DNA of 64,000 nt from Paenibacillus sp. PastM-3 (GCF_029893965.1 NZ_JARXXP010000004.1:124001-188000); one strand, 5' to 3'; counted from the stretch's first letter, positions 18,515 to 27,993 are shown. Program-made: numbers and translations. The notes: generated from the sequence alone by a model not told the origin.

Positions 18515-20605
18515 ATGAAGGAACGTACACAACGAATATTTGCCAGATTTCTGAGAGTAAATACGCCTTTGACTTTTGAGGACTTGAGCAAAGAATTCCA
18601 TATAAGTGAACGTACTTTACGGAATGAACTAGCTCTGATCAATGATTACCTGGCCGAGAATCATTATCCGGCGGTGACAACCTCAAGAGGCCAGGGAATG
18701 AAGCTGGTTCTGCCGGATCAGGCAACACGGAAGCTGATGGCACAGGTCGGTGACCAGACGGACAAAGACTATTACCGCCCGGATGAACGCTTTCTCGCCC
18801 TGCTGCTGGAAATCGCCGACACGACAAGAACAACGCTGTTATGTGAAATGGAGCGAAAGCTGCAGGTATCCAAGAGTACGCTGGATGAAGATATGCGCAA
18901 GCTCCGCCAATATTTACAGCAGTACGGAATTTCGGTAGTGAGCTTAACGAAGCAGGGAATCGTACTGCAGGGCGATGAGCGGTCGATCCGGTCCACATTG
19001 TACGAAGTGATCAACAGCATGACAGATATAGATCAGGTGATGCGCTATGAAAACACGGATGCAGCAAGCAGGTTTGCACTGGACTATCTGGACCAGCAGG
19101 TGCTGCAGCAGCTCGGCCGCCGTTATGATGAGTTGTTGAAAAAGTCCAGCGCAGAGGCCAACCAGCTGTACCGCAACCAGATCATCCTGTTTGTAGCCGC
19201 ATGGGTGAGGCGTATACAGGGCGGCAATACAATCAGCGATTCAACTAAAACGCGGGCGGAAATGAAGGAAGGCCCGGGCCGGAATTTCGTAGATGCGATC
19301 TGCGGGGACCTGTCCCTGTACCCTTCCCTCAATGAAATTAAATATATTACCTTCACCATAGAATCGTTTAAGCCCAAGGATATGAACAGCTCGTCCGATT
19401 GGGTTGCGGCACAGCTGCTGGCGATTCAGCTCATTGAACATGTGGAGAAGGTAACGGAGATTCCTTTTTCCCAGGAAGAAGAAGATTTATATGAAGGCTT
19501 GTATAAGCATATCAACGGCCTGTTAAGCAGAGCCAAAAATGAGCTGCAGGTGTTCAATCCATTGAAGGACACGATAAAAGAGACCTATACAGCCATGTAC
19601 AATGCGGTAGCCTGCTTCAGCAGGCGAATCGAGGATTACACCAAGAAGACGCTGTCGGAAGACGAGATTGGTTTTCTGACTGTGTATTTCTCCACCTCAG
19701 CGAGCCGGATGAGCCAGGAAGAACAATATATGTATCAGGCAGTTGTAATCTGCAATCATGGAATTTCAACCGGGAAGCTACTGGCCGCCAATTTGAAAAA
19801 GCATTTCAACATCGAGATTGTAGCAGTCTTGAGTTCATATGAGCTTACTTTTATTGACAAACTGGATGTGGATCTGATTTTTACGACTATTCCAGTCGAA
19901 TATCCAAGGAAGCCTATTCTCTTACTGAATCCAATCCTGATGGAAAGTGATAAAAAAGAATTGAAAGCGTTTTTAAATATCCATAAGGATAAAAGAAGAG
20001 CGATTTCCAACAAGCTGGATGCGACAAAACTGATGCAGGATGTCCTGTCGTTAATTACGGACAGCGGCGGTACCATTACACCGGAAGACTATCAGCAGGT
20101 TGAGGAGACCTTCAAACGGCATCATCTGAAAATTAATACAAGGGAGCTACAGCCGATGTTACAGGATGTTCTATATGATTCCAACATATTGCTTAATCAG
20201 GAAGGGAAAGACTGGAAGGAGGTGATCACCAAGGTTGCACTGCCTCTATTGAATGATGAAGTGATCGAAGAGCGGTATATCAAGGCCATGATCAAATCGG
20301 TTGAAGAATTCGGTCCGTATATCGTCGTAGGCAAACATTTGGCGTTAGCGCACGCGCGGCCGGAAGACGGAGTGAACAAATTGGGTATTAGCGTCATGAC
20401 TTTAAAGGAACCGGTCCATTTCGGCCATCCTGACAATGATCCTGTCAAAATTGTATTTTGCTTAGCCGCAGTGAACTCGCATTCACATATAAAAATTATG
20501 AAGAGCCTCGTAGAACTGATTGATGATACAGATAAACTGAACAAGTTATTTACCGCCGAAGATGTGAAGACGTTCAATGAAGCGCTGCACGGTGAGATTC
20601 ATTAA
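18515..20605 (+). CDS. BglG-family PTS-regulated transcriptional regulator with PRD, EIIB and EIIA domains
   Basis: A 696-residue multidomain activator of the MtlR/LicR type. It has an N-terminal HTH (about 1-65: L-S-K-E-F-H-I-S-E-R-T-L-R-N-E), a second winged-helix/Mga-like part, two PRD domains (about 170-400), a GatB-like EIIB domain with Cys413 (V-I-C-N-H-G-I-S-T-G) and a C-terminal EIIA domain of the mannitol/fructose/ascorbate type with His613 (L-A-H-A-R-P). Phosphorylation of PRD histidines and these domains would report sugar flux and general PTS state. AAGGAG precedes the ATG. It heads the PTS operon and no separate EIIA gene follows, so its own EIIA might also serve transport; that is speculative. 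Confidence 0.92.
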   Translation: MKERTQRIFARFLRVNTPLTFEDLSKEFHISERTLRNELALINDYLAENHYPAVTTSRGQGMKLVLPDQATRKLMAQVGDQTDKDYYRPDERFLALLLEIADTTRTTLLCEMERKLQVSKSTLDEDMRKLRQYLQQYGISVVSLTKQGIVLQGDERSIRSTLYEVINSMTDIDQVMRYENTDAASRFALDYLDQQVLQQLGRRYDELLKKSSAEANQLYRNQIILFVAAWVRRIQGGNTISDSTKTRAEMKEGPGRNFVDAICGDLSLYPSLNEIKYITFTIESFKPKDMNSSSDWVAAQLLAIQLIEHVEKVTEIPFSQEEEDLYEGLYKHINGLLSRAKNELQVFNPLKDTIKETYTAMYNAVACFSRRIEDYTKKTLSEDEIGFLTVYFSTSASRMSQEEQYMYQAVVICNHGISTGKLLAANLKKHFNIEIVAVLSSYELTFIDKLDVDLIFTTIPVEYPRKPILLLNPILMESDKKELKAFLNIHKDKRRAISNKLDATKLMQDVLSLITDSGGTITPEDYQQVEETFKRHHLKINTRELQPMLQDVLYDSNILLNQEGKDWKEVITKVALPLLNDEVIEERYIKAMIKSVEEFGPYIVVGKHLALAHARPEDGVNKLGISVMTLKEPVHFGHPDNDPVKIVFCLAAVNSHSHIKIMKSLVELIDDTDKLNKLFTAEDVKTFNEALHGEIH

Positions 20606-20632
20606 ATCTATAAAGTAAAGGGAGCGGGTAAT

Positions 20633-20941
20633 ATGCAAAAGATAAAAATCTTGTTCGTATGCGGAGCGGGTCTGGGAAGCAGCTTTGCTTGTCAAATGGC
20701 GGCTGAGGATGTTCTGAAAAAAATCGGTGTTGAAGCCAGACTGGATCATAGCGATATTTCCTCAGCGGTATCCAACAAACCGGATATTATAATGACCGCC
20801 CAAAATTTCCAGACACAATTCGAGAAATTCTCAATCGACCCCAAACAAACTGCGATTATCTATCTGAAGAATATCGTGTCCAAACAGGAAATCGAAGAAA
20901 AAATCGTTCCGGTGTTACAGGAAAAGGGCGTTTTAGCTTAA
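20633..20941 (+). CDS. PTS sugar transporter subunit IIB (UlaB/SgaB-like)
   Basis: A 102-residue cytoplasmic EIIB protein. The phospho-accepting Cys10 lies in V-C-G-A-G-L-G-S-S-F, the loop found in UlaB and GatB. It takes phosphate from an EIIA and passes it to the sugar during import through the following IIC. Spacing to both neighbours is about 30 nt. Confidence 0.92.
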   Translation: MQKIKILFVCGAGLGSSFACQMAAEDVLKKIGVEARLDHSDISSAVSNKPDIIMTAQNFQTQFEKFSIDPKQTAIIYLKNIVSKQEIEEKIVPVLQEKGVLA

Positions 20942-20971
20942 TAAATTCCTGAGAGAAAAGGCGGGGGGAAC

Positions 20972-22261
20972 GTGGGAGTAATTAACTTTATTATTCAGAA
21001 TATTTTGACCCAGGCATCCATTACAGTCGCGCTGATCGCCATGCTCGGATTAATCCTGCAAAAAAAGTCCGTAGGACAGATTATTTCAGGCTCACTCAAG
21101 ACATTGCTGGGATTTATGGTCCTGTCGGCAGGCTCCAGCATTATCGTCGGCAGCTTAACCTACTTCGGCAAAATTTTTACGGAAGGCTTCCATATGCAAG
21201 GGATCATTCCTTCGATTGAGGCTATTAACGGCCAGGCTATGAATGAGCTCGGCTTGGGCCGTGATATCGCATTGACCTTTCTGGCGATCTTCGTGTTCAA
21301 CGTGCTGATTGCCCGGTTTACCAAGTGGAAGTATATCTTCCTGACAGGTCAGGCCATTCTTTGGATGTCTACGATGACAACGGTGTTCGGTTACTTTGCG
21401 GGTCTGCGCGGCATTGTCCTGATTCTGGTCGGCGGTTTCATCGGAGGCGTCTTTGCCGTAGCCATGCCGGCGATTGCCCAGCCGTTCGTCCGTAAGATTA
21501 CGGGGATGGATGAGATTGCCCTTGGACATTTTTGTACGGTTGGTTATGTATTTGAAGCAGGTGTAGCGAAGCTCTTCGGTGAACGCGGTGAGAAGAAAAA
21601 GTCGATTGAAGACATCAAGCTGCCTGCCCAGTTCGAGTTCCTGCAGGATACGTATCTCTCTCTGATGGTCGTTATGGTTCCGCTGTACATCATTACGGCA
21701 GCGTTTGCAGGACCGGAATTCGGTACTACCTTATCCGGAAGCACGAATTACATTATGTATGCATTCATGCAATCCATTCAATTCGTCGTCGGGGTATATG
21801 TTCTGCTGGCCGGTGTCCGTCTGCTGCTTGGTGAGATTGTTCCGGCATTCCGGGGAATCGCGATGCGCCTTGTGCCGAATGCGGTGCCTGCGCTGGATTG
21901 TCCGGTACTGTTCCCGTACAGCCCTAATGCTGTAATCGTAGGCTTCATCACCACGACAATCGGTTCCATTATCGCTATGTTTGTCCTGCCTGTGTTCGGG
22001 TGGGCGATGATTCTGCCGGGCATACTGACCAACTTCTTCGCGGGCGGCACGGCCGGAATCTTCGGCAACCTGACAGGCGGACGCCGCGGGGCCATTATCG
22101 GAGGTATTTTCCACGGCTTCTTCATCACCCTGCTGCCGGCGCTGCTCGTTACTATTTTTAACAACATGGGCTTTGTCAATGCGACTGCAACAGATGTGGA
22201 TACTGTAACCGCAGCCCTGCTCTATGCCTGGATCATTGGTCCGCTGATGAAAGCATTCTAG
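20972..22261 (+). CDS. PTS transporter subunit IIC, UlaA/SgaT family
   Basis: A 429-residue membrane protein with 10-11 hydrophobic spans and the SgaT/UlaA signature stretches: L-K-T-L-L-G-F-M-V-L-S-A-G-S near residue 45 and the P-N-A-V-P-A-L-D-C-P-V-L-F-P region near 310. The GTG start follows an AAAGGCGGGGGGAAC stretch. Characterised members import L-ascorbate as the 6-phosphate. The ascorbate enzymes UlaD, UlaE and UlaF are absent here, so the true substrate may differ. Confidence 0.9.
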   Translation: MGVINFIIQNILTQASITVALIAMLGLILQKKSVGQIISGSLKTLLGFMVLSAGSSIIVGSLTYFGKIFTEGFHMQGIIPSIEAINGQAMNELGLGRDIALTFLAIFVFNVLIARFTKWKYIFLTGQAILWMSTMTTVFGYFAGLRGIVLILVGGFIGGVFAVAMPAIAQPFVRKITGMDEIALGHFCTVGYVFEAGVAKLFGERGEKKKSIEDIKLPAQFEFLQDTYLSLMVVMVPLYIITAAFAGPEFGTTLSGSTNYIMYAFMQSIQFVVGVYVLLAGVRLLLGEIVPAFRGIAMRLVPNAVPALDCPVLFPYSPNAVIVGFITTTIGSIIAMFVLPVFGWAMILPGILTNFFAGGTAGIFGNLTGGRRGAIIGGIFHGFFITLLPALLVTIFNNMGFVNATATDVDTVTAALLYAWIIGPLMKAF

Positions 22262-22294
22262 CATTCGAGAAAGGGACGTTAGGAGGTTAGCACA

Positions 22295-22690
22295 ATGTTT
22301 GGATTCGGCAAGAAGAAGGATAAAGCACCTGCGAAAGCAGCCGCGGAGGCTGTATTGACGGAAGAACGCAAGCAGGAGCTGCTGGCTGCGATTGCTGCAA
22401 AGGAGGAGGCAATCAGCAGCCTGGCTGAAGCAGAGCAATCCAGCGTTTATGAAGAAATCGGCCTGGCGTATAACGAGCTCGGCGATGAGGATCAGGCGAT
22501 AGGTGCGCTGGAGAGCAGCCTGAAGCTCAAAAAATCTGTCGGGGACGGCTACAAGGCGCTGTTGAAGCTGTATAACAAGAAGCGAGCCGAGGCGGCTAAA
22601 GCTAACGATGTACAGTCTCTGCAGACCTACCTCAAGAAGATGGATCAGCTGATGCAGATTTCCAAGGATGTTACGCGAGGCGTGCACTGA
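22295..22690 (+). CDS. Small TPR-like protein of the PTS operon
   Basis: A 131-residue, highly helical, charged protein. After a lysine-rich and alanine-rich start (about 1-22) comes one clear TPR-like motif, Y-E-E-I-G-L-A-Y-N-E-L-G-D-E-D-Q-A-I-G-A-L-E-S-S-L (about 52-76). There is no signal peptide, membrane segment or catalytic motif. AGGAGGT precedes the ATG. It sits between the IIC gene and the aldolase; an adaptor or chaperone role is possible, but no function is known to me. Confidence 0.75.
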   Translation: MFGFGKKKDKAPAKAAAEAVLTEERKQELLAAIAAKEEAISSLAEAEQSSVYEEIGLAYNELGDEDQAIGALESSLKLKKSVGDGYKALLKLYNKKRAEAAKANDVQSLQTYLKKMDQLMQISKDVTRGVH

Positions 22691-22729
22691 GTAAGCCTAT
22701 ATAAAGATTAACCGTAGGAGGAAATCATA

Positions 22730-23596
22730 ATGTATATAAACTTAAAAGAAGCAACCCGCAGAGCAGAGGAATTGAATTATACGGTCGGCGCCTTTAATGC
22801 ACACAATCTGGAGATGCTGCCGGACATGATCCGGGCTGCCAAAGAGCAGGGAGCGCCAATCATTATACAGACCAGCATCGACACAGCGAAATATGTAGGT
22901 CATGAGAACTTCGTGGCGGTCTGTAAAGCGATGGCTACCTCGGAAATGGTCGATGTGGTGCTGCATCTGGACCATGCCAGGGATTTCAATGATATTAAGG
23001 AAGCGATTGATAAAGGATTTACTTCTGTAATGTATGACGGCTCCCACCTGCCGTTCAAAGAGAACATTATGAAGACAAGAGCGGTTGTTGATTATGCGCA
23101 CCGGCATAATGTGTCCGTGGAAGGTGAGCTTGGAACTATCGGCGGTACGGAGGAAGGCATCCATGTGGATGAAGACCAGAAGATTTATACAGACCCGCAG
23201 GATGCTGCAGAGTTCGTTAAGGCCACAGGCGTAGATGCTCTGGCAGTTGCGATCGGCACAAATCACGGCCAATACAAATCCAAGACGCAGGTAAATATTC
23301 CGCTGCTTAAAGAAATCAATGCGGTTGTCGATGTGCCTCTGGTCATTCATGGGGGTACGGGCGTTAACGAAGACGATATTCATGAACTCATTGACAACGG
23401 AATCCGCAAATTCAATGTTGGTACAGAGCTGCTGGTGACCTGGACGCAGACGGCAAAGGAAACCTTTAAAGAAACCAAAGTGAACAAATCGCTGCGTCAT
23501 AACATCATCCCGTGCAACGAGGCCGTAAAAGAAATTGTGAAGCACAAAATCGGTATTTTTATGAATAAAGAGGGCCGCCTCAATACTGTGAGATAA
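22730..23596 (+). CDS. Class II fructose-bisphosphate-type aldolase
   Basis: A 288-residue zinc-dependent ketose-bisphosphate aldolase. Typical segments are Y-T-V-G-A-F-N-A-H-N, L-H-L-D-H-A-R-D (metal ligands), S-V-E-G-E-L-G-T-I-G-G, A-I-G-T-N-H-G and V-I-H-G-G-T-G-V. The family cleaves fructose-, tagatose- or related ketose-1,6-bisphosphates to DHAP and an aldehyde. Its place in a PTS operon suggests a dedicated sugar route, not central glycolysis. GTAGGAGG precedes the ATG. Confidence 0.93.
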   Translation: MYINLKEATRRAEELNYTVGAFNAHNLEMLPDMIRAAKEQGAPIIIQTSIDTAKYVGHENFVAVCKAMATSEMVDVVLHLDHARDFNDIKEAIDKGFTSVMYDGSHLPFKENIMKTRAVVDYAHRHNVSVEGELGTIGGTEEGIHVDEDQKIYTDPQDAAEFVKATGVDALAVAIGTNHGQYKSKTQVNIPLLKEINAVVDVPLVIHGGTGVNEDDIHELIDNGIRKFNVGTELLVTWTQTAKETFKETKVNKSLRHNIIPCNEAVKEIVKHKIGIFMNKEGRLNTVR

Positions 23597-23599
23597 GCT

Positions 23600-24220
23600 A
23601 TGAATAAGGTGTTGATTTTGCTGGCCGGCCTGCCCGGTACAGGGAAAACGTATCTCGGGAATATGCTGAACGAATATTTCGGCGCTTTCTGTATGCTGTC
23701 TCAGGATAGTCTGAAGGAACTTTTAGCGGATGAGTATGGTTTTAACAATCTGGAGGAGAAGCGGGAAATTGAAAGGATGGCCTGGGCCGTGTACTATGAG
23801 ACAATGGAGCGGCAGATGCTGGCCGGAAGCAATATCCTGTCCGATTATCCCTTCAGTCAGAAGCAGAAGCCGCGGATTCAGCAATTGGCAGAATGTTACG
23901 GCTATAAGGTGTTGACCATTCGCTTAATTGCAGAGCTGGATGTTCTGTATGAACGCCAAAAGAAGCGGGATATGGACCCGGAAAGACACTTGAGCCATAT
24001 AGTTACTTCTTATAACAAGGGAAAAGAATTATATGACCGGAGTACAGCTGAACATTTACTAACCCGTGAGGCATTCATCAGCAGATGCACCACGCGAGGC
24101 TACGATACCTTCGAGCTGGGGAAGCTCTTGGAAGTGGATGTAACCGACTATTCGGCAGTGGATTATCCGAAGCTGCTGGAGGAAATCAGGCAATGGGATG
24201 AGAGCGGCAGTAGTACCTAA
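23600..24220 (+). CDS. P-loop kinase-like ATPase of the PTS operon
   Basis: The 206-residue protein starts 4 nt after the aldolase stop. A Walker A motif, A-G-L-P-G-T-G-K-T, is at the N-terminus. S-Q-D-S-L-K-E-L follows as a possible substrate loop and R-Q-K-K-R-D-M-D-P-E-R as a lid-like arginine segment. This is the gluconate kinase/zeta-toxin-like P-loop phosphotransferase layout. Because a PTS delivers a monophosphate and the aldolase family needs a bisphosphate, a sugar-phosphate kinase role is attractive, but it is inferred only from context. Confidence 0.78.
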   Translation: MNKVLILLAGLPGTGKTYLGNMLNEYFGAFCMLSQDSLKELLADEYGFNNLEEKREIERMAWAVYYETMERQMLAGSNILSDYPFSQKQKPRIQQLAECYGYKVLTIRLIAELDVLYERQKKRDMDPERHLSHIVTSYNKGKELYDRSTAEHLLTREAFISRCTTRGYDTFELGKLLEVDVTDYSAVDYPKLLEEIRQWDESGSST

Positions 24221-24239
24221 AGTCAGCTTCTATGTTAAG

Positions 24240-24262
24240 GCCCCACTTTGTGGGGCTATTTT
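24240..24262 (+). terminator. Terminator of the PTS operon
   Basis: GCCCCAC (24240-24246) pairs with GTGGGGC (24250-24256) around a TTT loop and is followed by TATTTTG. Confidence 0.8.
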
Positions 24263-24300
24263 GCTGGAAAAAGGGAGCGGTGCGATGGAAGCTGATGCAC

Positions 24301-24326
24301 AAAAGACACCTCTAAAGGTGTCTTTT
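24301..24326. terminator. Bidirectional terminator between the PTS and polysaccharide genes
   Basis: An 11-bp stem (AAAAGACACCT with its complement, 24301-24311 and 24316-24326) has A and T runs at its ends, so it can act in both directions. It lies just beyond the minus-strand flippase stop. Confidence 0.85.
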
Positions 24327-24341
24327 GTCCGTTATATCATT

Positions 24342-25856
24342 TTAAGTCTGACTCCGCAGCGCCACTTTCCGCATCGGACCTGTAACGATCTGCTTCTCAT
24401 CTGCATTCATGCTGAAGGTCCACATGGTGGCTGCGTACAGCACGGAGTACAGGATGACATACAGGCCGAGCTGGAGATAGGAGCTGATGCTTACAAAAGT
24501 CAGCAGGTATCCGCACACGCCGCCGAGCAGCACGACCGGAATGAAGACTTTAATGATCTCCTTCCAGAAGTAGAAGATGTCAAACTTCAATTTATACTTG
24601 TAATAGATGTTGTTCAGGATGACATTGACGATCATGCCTGCAGCCGTTGCAATCGCACAGCCGGTAATGCCCCAGACCCGGATGAACACCAGCGTCAGGA
24701 TAATTTTCAGGATGGCGATGGAAAAATAGATCAAGGCCTTAACCTTGTGCCGGTTCATTGCCTCCAGCATCGTGGCGAACAGCGACTGGACGATCGAGGT
24801 AATCTGCGGAATGATAATGATCAGCGCAATCGTGTACGCATACCGGTAGCCTTCACCCAGCCAGATCAGAATGAACACCTGCCCGAACAGCACAAACCCT
24901 GACACAATGTAGCCTACAATGAGGGCCTGGATTCTGCCGATTTTGACGAGCTCAACCATCAGCCGGGCCTGATCCGCGCCTTTGACAATCATTTTGGTAA
25001 GCTTGGGCAGATAGAAGCTGGACAGCACATTGGAAAAATTCATAATGTATGTGTTCAGCTGGGTGGAGATGGCATAAATTGCAATCGGAGTAGCACCAAG
25101 GAACATACCGATAATCAGAGGGTCTGCATTCGTATAGAGCTGAAAGGCAATGGATGACAGCAATATGTAGGAAGAGTAGCTGAATACTTCCTTGAACAGC
25201 TTGGTGTCAAAGGTACTGAATTTCACGATCAGCTTCATTCTATATCTGCAGACAAAATAGTTGGCCAGGCCGATCGCAATGTTCAGCCCCAGGGCAACGG
25301 AAACCATCCCGACCGATCTCAGGCCCATGAACAGCACCAGTACCATCATCGCCGGGGAAATAACCACTCTCAGGAGATTGATGATTTTGAGATAAACAAA
25401 CCGTTCATAAGCGGTAATAATAGAGCTGTAAATATTCATCGGGAATGAGATTGCCACATTGACCGCTGCGATAATGAATATGGTTTTGAGAATACTAAGC
25501 TCAGATTCATTGAGACTGGTAAAAATAGAATTGAAATTAAATACCAGAATCAGGCTGGCAAGCAGGGCAAGCAGGCCGATTCCCGTGAACAGAATCAGGA
25601 ACATTCCGTTAATGTTCCGCTGGCCGTTCGTATCATTTTCCGAGATGAATTTGGAGTTGAACCGTATAACCGCACTGCCGAAGCCGAGGTCCAGCAGCAC
25701 GATATAGGCGATAATGGAATTCACCAGTGAATACAGCCCGTATTCCGATTTTCCCAGGGTTGAAACGATGTAAGGCGTCGAGCCCAGGGAAATGATCACA
25801 CCCAAAAAGACAGAGAGATAGGTAATAATCGCAGCAAGTTTTATATTGGTTTTCAA
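24342..25856 (-). CDS. Oligosaccharide flippase (Wzx-like polysaccharide biosynthesis protein)
   Basis: A 504-residue membrane protein with about 12-14 hydrophobic spans. The N-terminus (Y-L-S-V-F-L-G-V-I-I-S-L-G-S-T-P-Y-I-V) and D-L-G-F-G-S-A-V-I-R-F are typical of RfbX/Wzx flippases of the MOP superfamily, which move lipid-linked glycans across the membrane. It is the last gene of a three-gene minus-strand group, 44 nt after the pyruvyl transferase. Confidence 0.9.
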   Translation of the reverse strand: MKTNIKLAAIITYLSVFLGVIISLGSTPYIVSTLGKSEYGLYSLVNSIIAYIVLLDLGFGSAVIRFNSKFISENDTNGQRNINGMFLILFTGIGLLALLASLILVFNFNSIFTSLNESELSILKTIFIIAAVNVAISFPMNIYSSIITAYERFVYLKIINLLRVVISPAMMVLVLFMGLRSVGMVSVALGLNIAIGLANYFVCRYRMKLIVKFSTFDTKLFKEVFSYSSYILLSSIAFQLYTNADPLIIGMFLGATPIAIYAISTQLNTYIMNFSNVLSSFYLPKLTKMIVKGADQARLMVELVKIGRIQALIVGYIVSGFVLFGQVFILIWLGEGYRYAYTIALIIIIPQITSIVQSLFATMLEAMNRHKVKALIYFSIAILKIILTLVFIRVWGITGCAIATAAGMIVNVILNNIYYKYKLKFDIFYFWKEIIKVFIPVVLLGGVCGYLLTFVSISSYLQLGLYVILYSVLYAATMWTFSMNADEKQIVTGPMRKVALRSQT

Positions 25857-25900
25857 GAGTACATCGCTTCCTCGCTACAGGGAATGTCGTGGTGGATGCT

Positions 25901-27007
25901 CTAAGCCGTCACGATGGATGAAGGGGTGAATTCGTCTGCGTTATCCGACATGGCCTCTATGATCTGGTTGTAGTGTGTGGTTGAGAAATCATTGTTGTAC
26001 CGCGGAGCCGGAATCTTGCTTAATTCATCCATTAACTCAGGAATCTGGCTGATGTCGTTAGTAAACTTGATATAACCGAGATGCTTGATCCATTCGTAGC
26101 TGCCTACGACCTTGTAGTTATAATTACCGAGTGCAATACACGGAGTGGAGGTAATTGCCGCAAAAATCATCCCGTGCAGCCGGTCCGTTATAACAAGCTC
26201 CGCCTCCTTGAACTGGTTCCATAAGCTATACAGCTCATGCTCCCGTTCCTCAACAGAAACATAACGTATAATGCACGTATCCGAATAGGTAATCTGGTCA
26301 AAAGCTTTGGAGACACTGTCATTGATGATTTTCTTCTGCGCCTCGTTAAAAATACTCTCCTTATCCGCTCTGATGCACATCAGAACTCCGCTCCGCTCAC
26401 GGGGGGGATCCGTAATATCCAGTGACATTACGATATCGGGGGTCAGGAGAACCTTGTTATGCTTAAAGCCTTCTTTCATCAGCTCATAGGAGGTTTTTTC
26501 CCGGGCTACCAGTGTCAGGTCCCTATGGGCACTGTATATGCTCTGTGTTTTCTTGAACTCCTTGCGGCCTAATTCGGTATCGCCAAAGAAGATGGTCTGG
26601 GGGAAGAGGATGATTTTGTTATTGGGGAAATTGGTTATAATCCTTCTGCGGACTTCTTCTTCTCTGAAGTACTCGATACCGAAATTTCCGCCGCCCTGGA
26701 GGACGAAAATATCATCTCTGGTGGAATACTGCTCAAGGCATTTCCAGTTATAAGTCAGCCGGTCGGCAACAATCTCAATCAGGGTATAATCGGGAAACGC
26801 TTTTTTCAAAAAGTTCATTTGAGCCATCGTAATGGCATGATCACCGAGATTATCGTGTTCCGGGGAACCGACTACGAAGATGGCCTTCGATTTATTCCTG
26901 TACAGGTCTCTGTTGGCCATATACCCTCGAAAATACCGGTAAAATTCATTATTGCTTACATAATTCCGGAAAGAGAGCGGGAGCATCTTATGAATAAGGT
27001 TAGTCAT
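25901..27007 (-). CDS. Polysaccharide pyruvyl transferase family protein
   Basis: A 368-residue member of the CsaB/EpsO/WcaK family, which adds pyruvyl ketals from phosphoenolpyruvate to sugars of cell-surface glycans. Seen are F-V-V-G-S-P-E-H-D-N-L-G-D-H-A-I-T near residue 45, F-V-L-Q-G-G-G-N-F-G and V-I-T-D-R-L-H-G-M-I-F-A, the usual signature blocks. Its ATG overlaps the stop of the upstream glycosyltransferase (ATGA). Pyruvylated wall glycan is also what SLH domains bind, but this gene group looks like a capsule or exopolysaccharide set and the link is not shown. Confidence 0.9.
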   Translation of the reverse strand: MTNLIHKMLPLSFRNYVSNNEFYRYFRGYMANRDLYRNKSKAIFVVGSPEHDNLGDHAITMAQMNFLKKAFPDYTLIEIVADRLTYNWKCLEQYSTRDDIFVLQGGGNFGIEYFREEEVRRRIITNFPNNKIILFPQTIFFGDTELGRKEFKKTQSIYSAHRDLTLVAREKTSYELMKEGFKHNKVLLTPDIVMSLDITDPPRERSGVLMCIRADKESIFNEAQKKIINDSVSKAFDQITYSDTCIIRYVSVEEREHELYSLWNQFKEAELVITDRLHGMIFAAITSTPCIALGNYNYKVVGSYEWIKHLGYIKFTNDISQIPELMDELSKIPAPRYNNDFSTTHYNQIIEAMSDNADEFTPSSIVTA

Positions 27008-27993
27008 GTCAGGTTACTTCCCTTCACACGAAGTTTGGATTGATACAGGACTCTATATGTGTTTGAGCTCGTCAGGATAAGCAAAGAGGCTATCTTCATT
27101 TGCTTGCTGATGCTTTTATTGCGCATGACCTCTTTGAGATGTTTGCTGAAAAAGCTGCCCAGCTCCGCGATATATTCCTTATTGGCACTGTTTTCTCCGG
27201 CGATCATCTGGAGATTGCACAGCTCAATGCCCTCGGTCACGTTTCTGGCCAGGGACTTTTCAATCGCTTCAGGGTAATTTTTATGCTTGATGTCCTCATA
27301 CAGTTCACGCCAGGCACAGATCCGGTCATAATATTTCCGGTTATTCATCTTGCCTGTAATGCTGTCGCCTCTTCTCAAATACAGATATTTGGGCGAATCC
27401 AGGGAAACAACCTTCTCCGCCTGCATAAACAGCTTGTAGGTTGCGAACATATCCTCGAAGTATCTGCCGACCGGATACCTTACCTTTGCGAACAGCTCTG
27501 CCTTATACAGCTTATCCCAGGCCAGATTCTTGATCTCGGTATCTTCCAGCAGCTTTTTGAACGCTTCTTCATTATTATAGACACGGACCTCATGGGAGAA
27601 CTCCTTATCCACATATACACCGTCTTCGACCTCGACATGGCCGCACACTGCAATATCTGCATCATGGGCAGTGATTAGTCCATGCAGAGCTTCAAACATA
27701 TCAGGCTCAATCCAGTCATCGCTGTCTACAAAGCCGATATATTTGCCTGCGGCAATATCAATGCCGTAATTGCGGGCGTCGGACAGGCCGCCGTTCTGCT
27801 TGTGAATGACCTTCACCCGGGGGTCCAGCTCTTTATAATGCTCGCAGATTTCGCCGCAATTGTCGGGAGAGCCATCGTTTACAAGAATCAGTTCGAAGTC
27901 CCTGAAGGTCTGTGCCAGGATGGAGTCGACACATTTTCTTAAATACATTTCAACTTTATAGATAGGCACAATAATGCTTATCTCCGGTTTCAT
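27004..27993 (-). CDS. Glycosyltransferase family 2 protein
   Basis: A 329-residue GT-A enzyme: I-S-I-I-V-P-I-Y-K-V at the start, N-D-G-S-P-D-N, Q-N-G-G-L-S-D-A-R-N and the metal-binding D-S-D-D-W near residue 93. The ATG at 27993 is chosen because AAAGGAAGTG lies before it; the 20-codon upstream extension lacks such a site. It is the first gene of the group and should add a sugar to a growing surface glycan. No priming enzyme or polymerase is encoded nearby. Confidence 0.92.
   Translation of the reverse strand: MKPEISIIVPIYKVEMYLRKCVDSILAQTFRDFELILVNDGSPDNCGEICEHYKELDPRVKVIHKQNGGLSDARNYGIDIAAGKYIGFVDSDDWIEPDMFEALHGLITAHDADIAVCGHVEVEDGVYVDKEFSHEVRVYNNEEAFKKLLEDTEIKNLAWDKLYKAELFAKVRYPVGRYFEDMFATYKLFMQAEKVVSLDSPKYLYLRRGDSITGKMNNRKYYDRICAWRELYEDIKHKNYPEAIEKSLARNVTEGIELCNLQMIAGENSANKEYIAELGSFFSKHLKEVMRNKSISKQMKIASLLILTSSNTYRVLYQSKLRVKGSNLT

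Noticed and set aside
24198..24902. 234-codon plus-strand frame over the flippase gene
   Set aside because: It crosses two terminators and is antisense to a clear Wzx-like protein.
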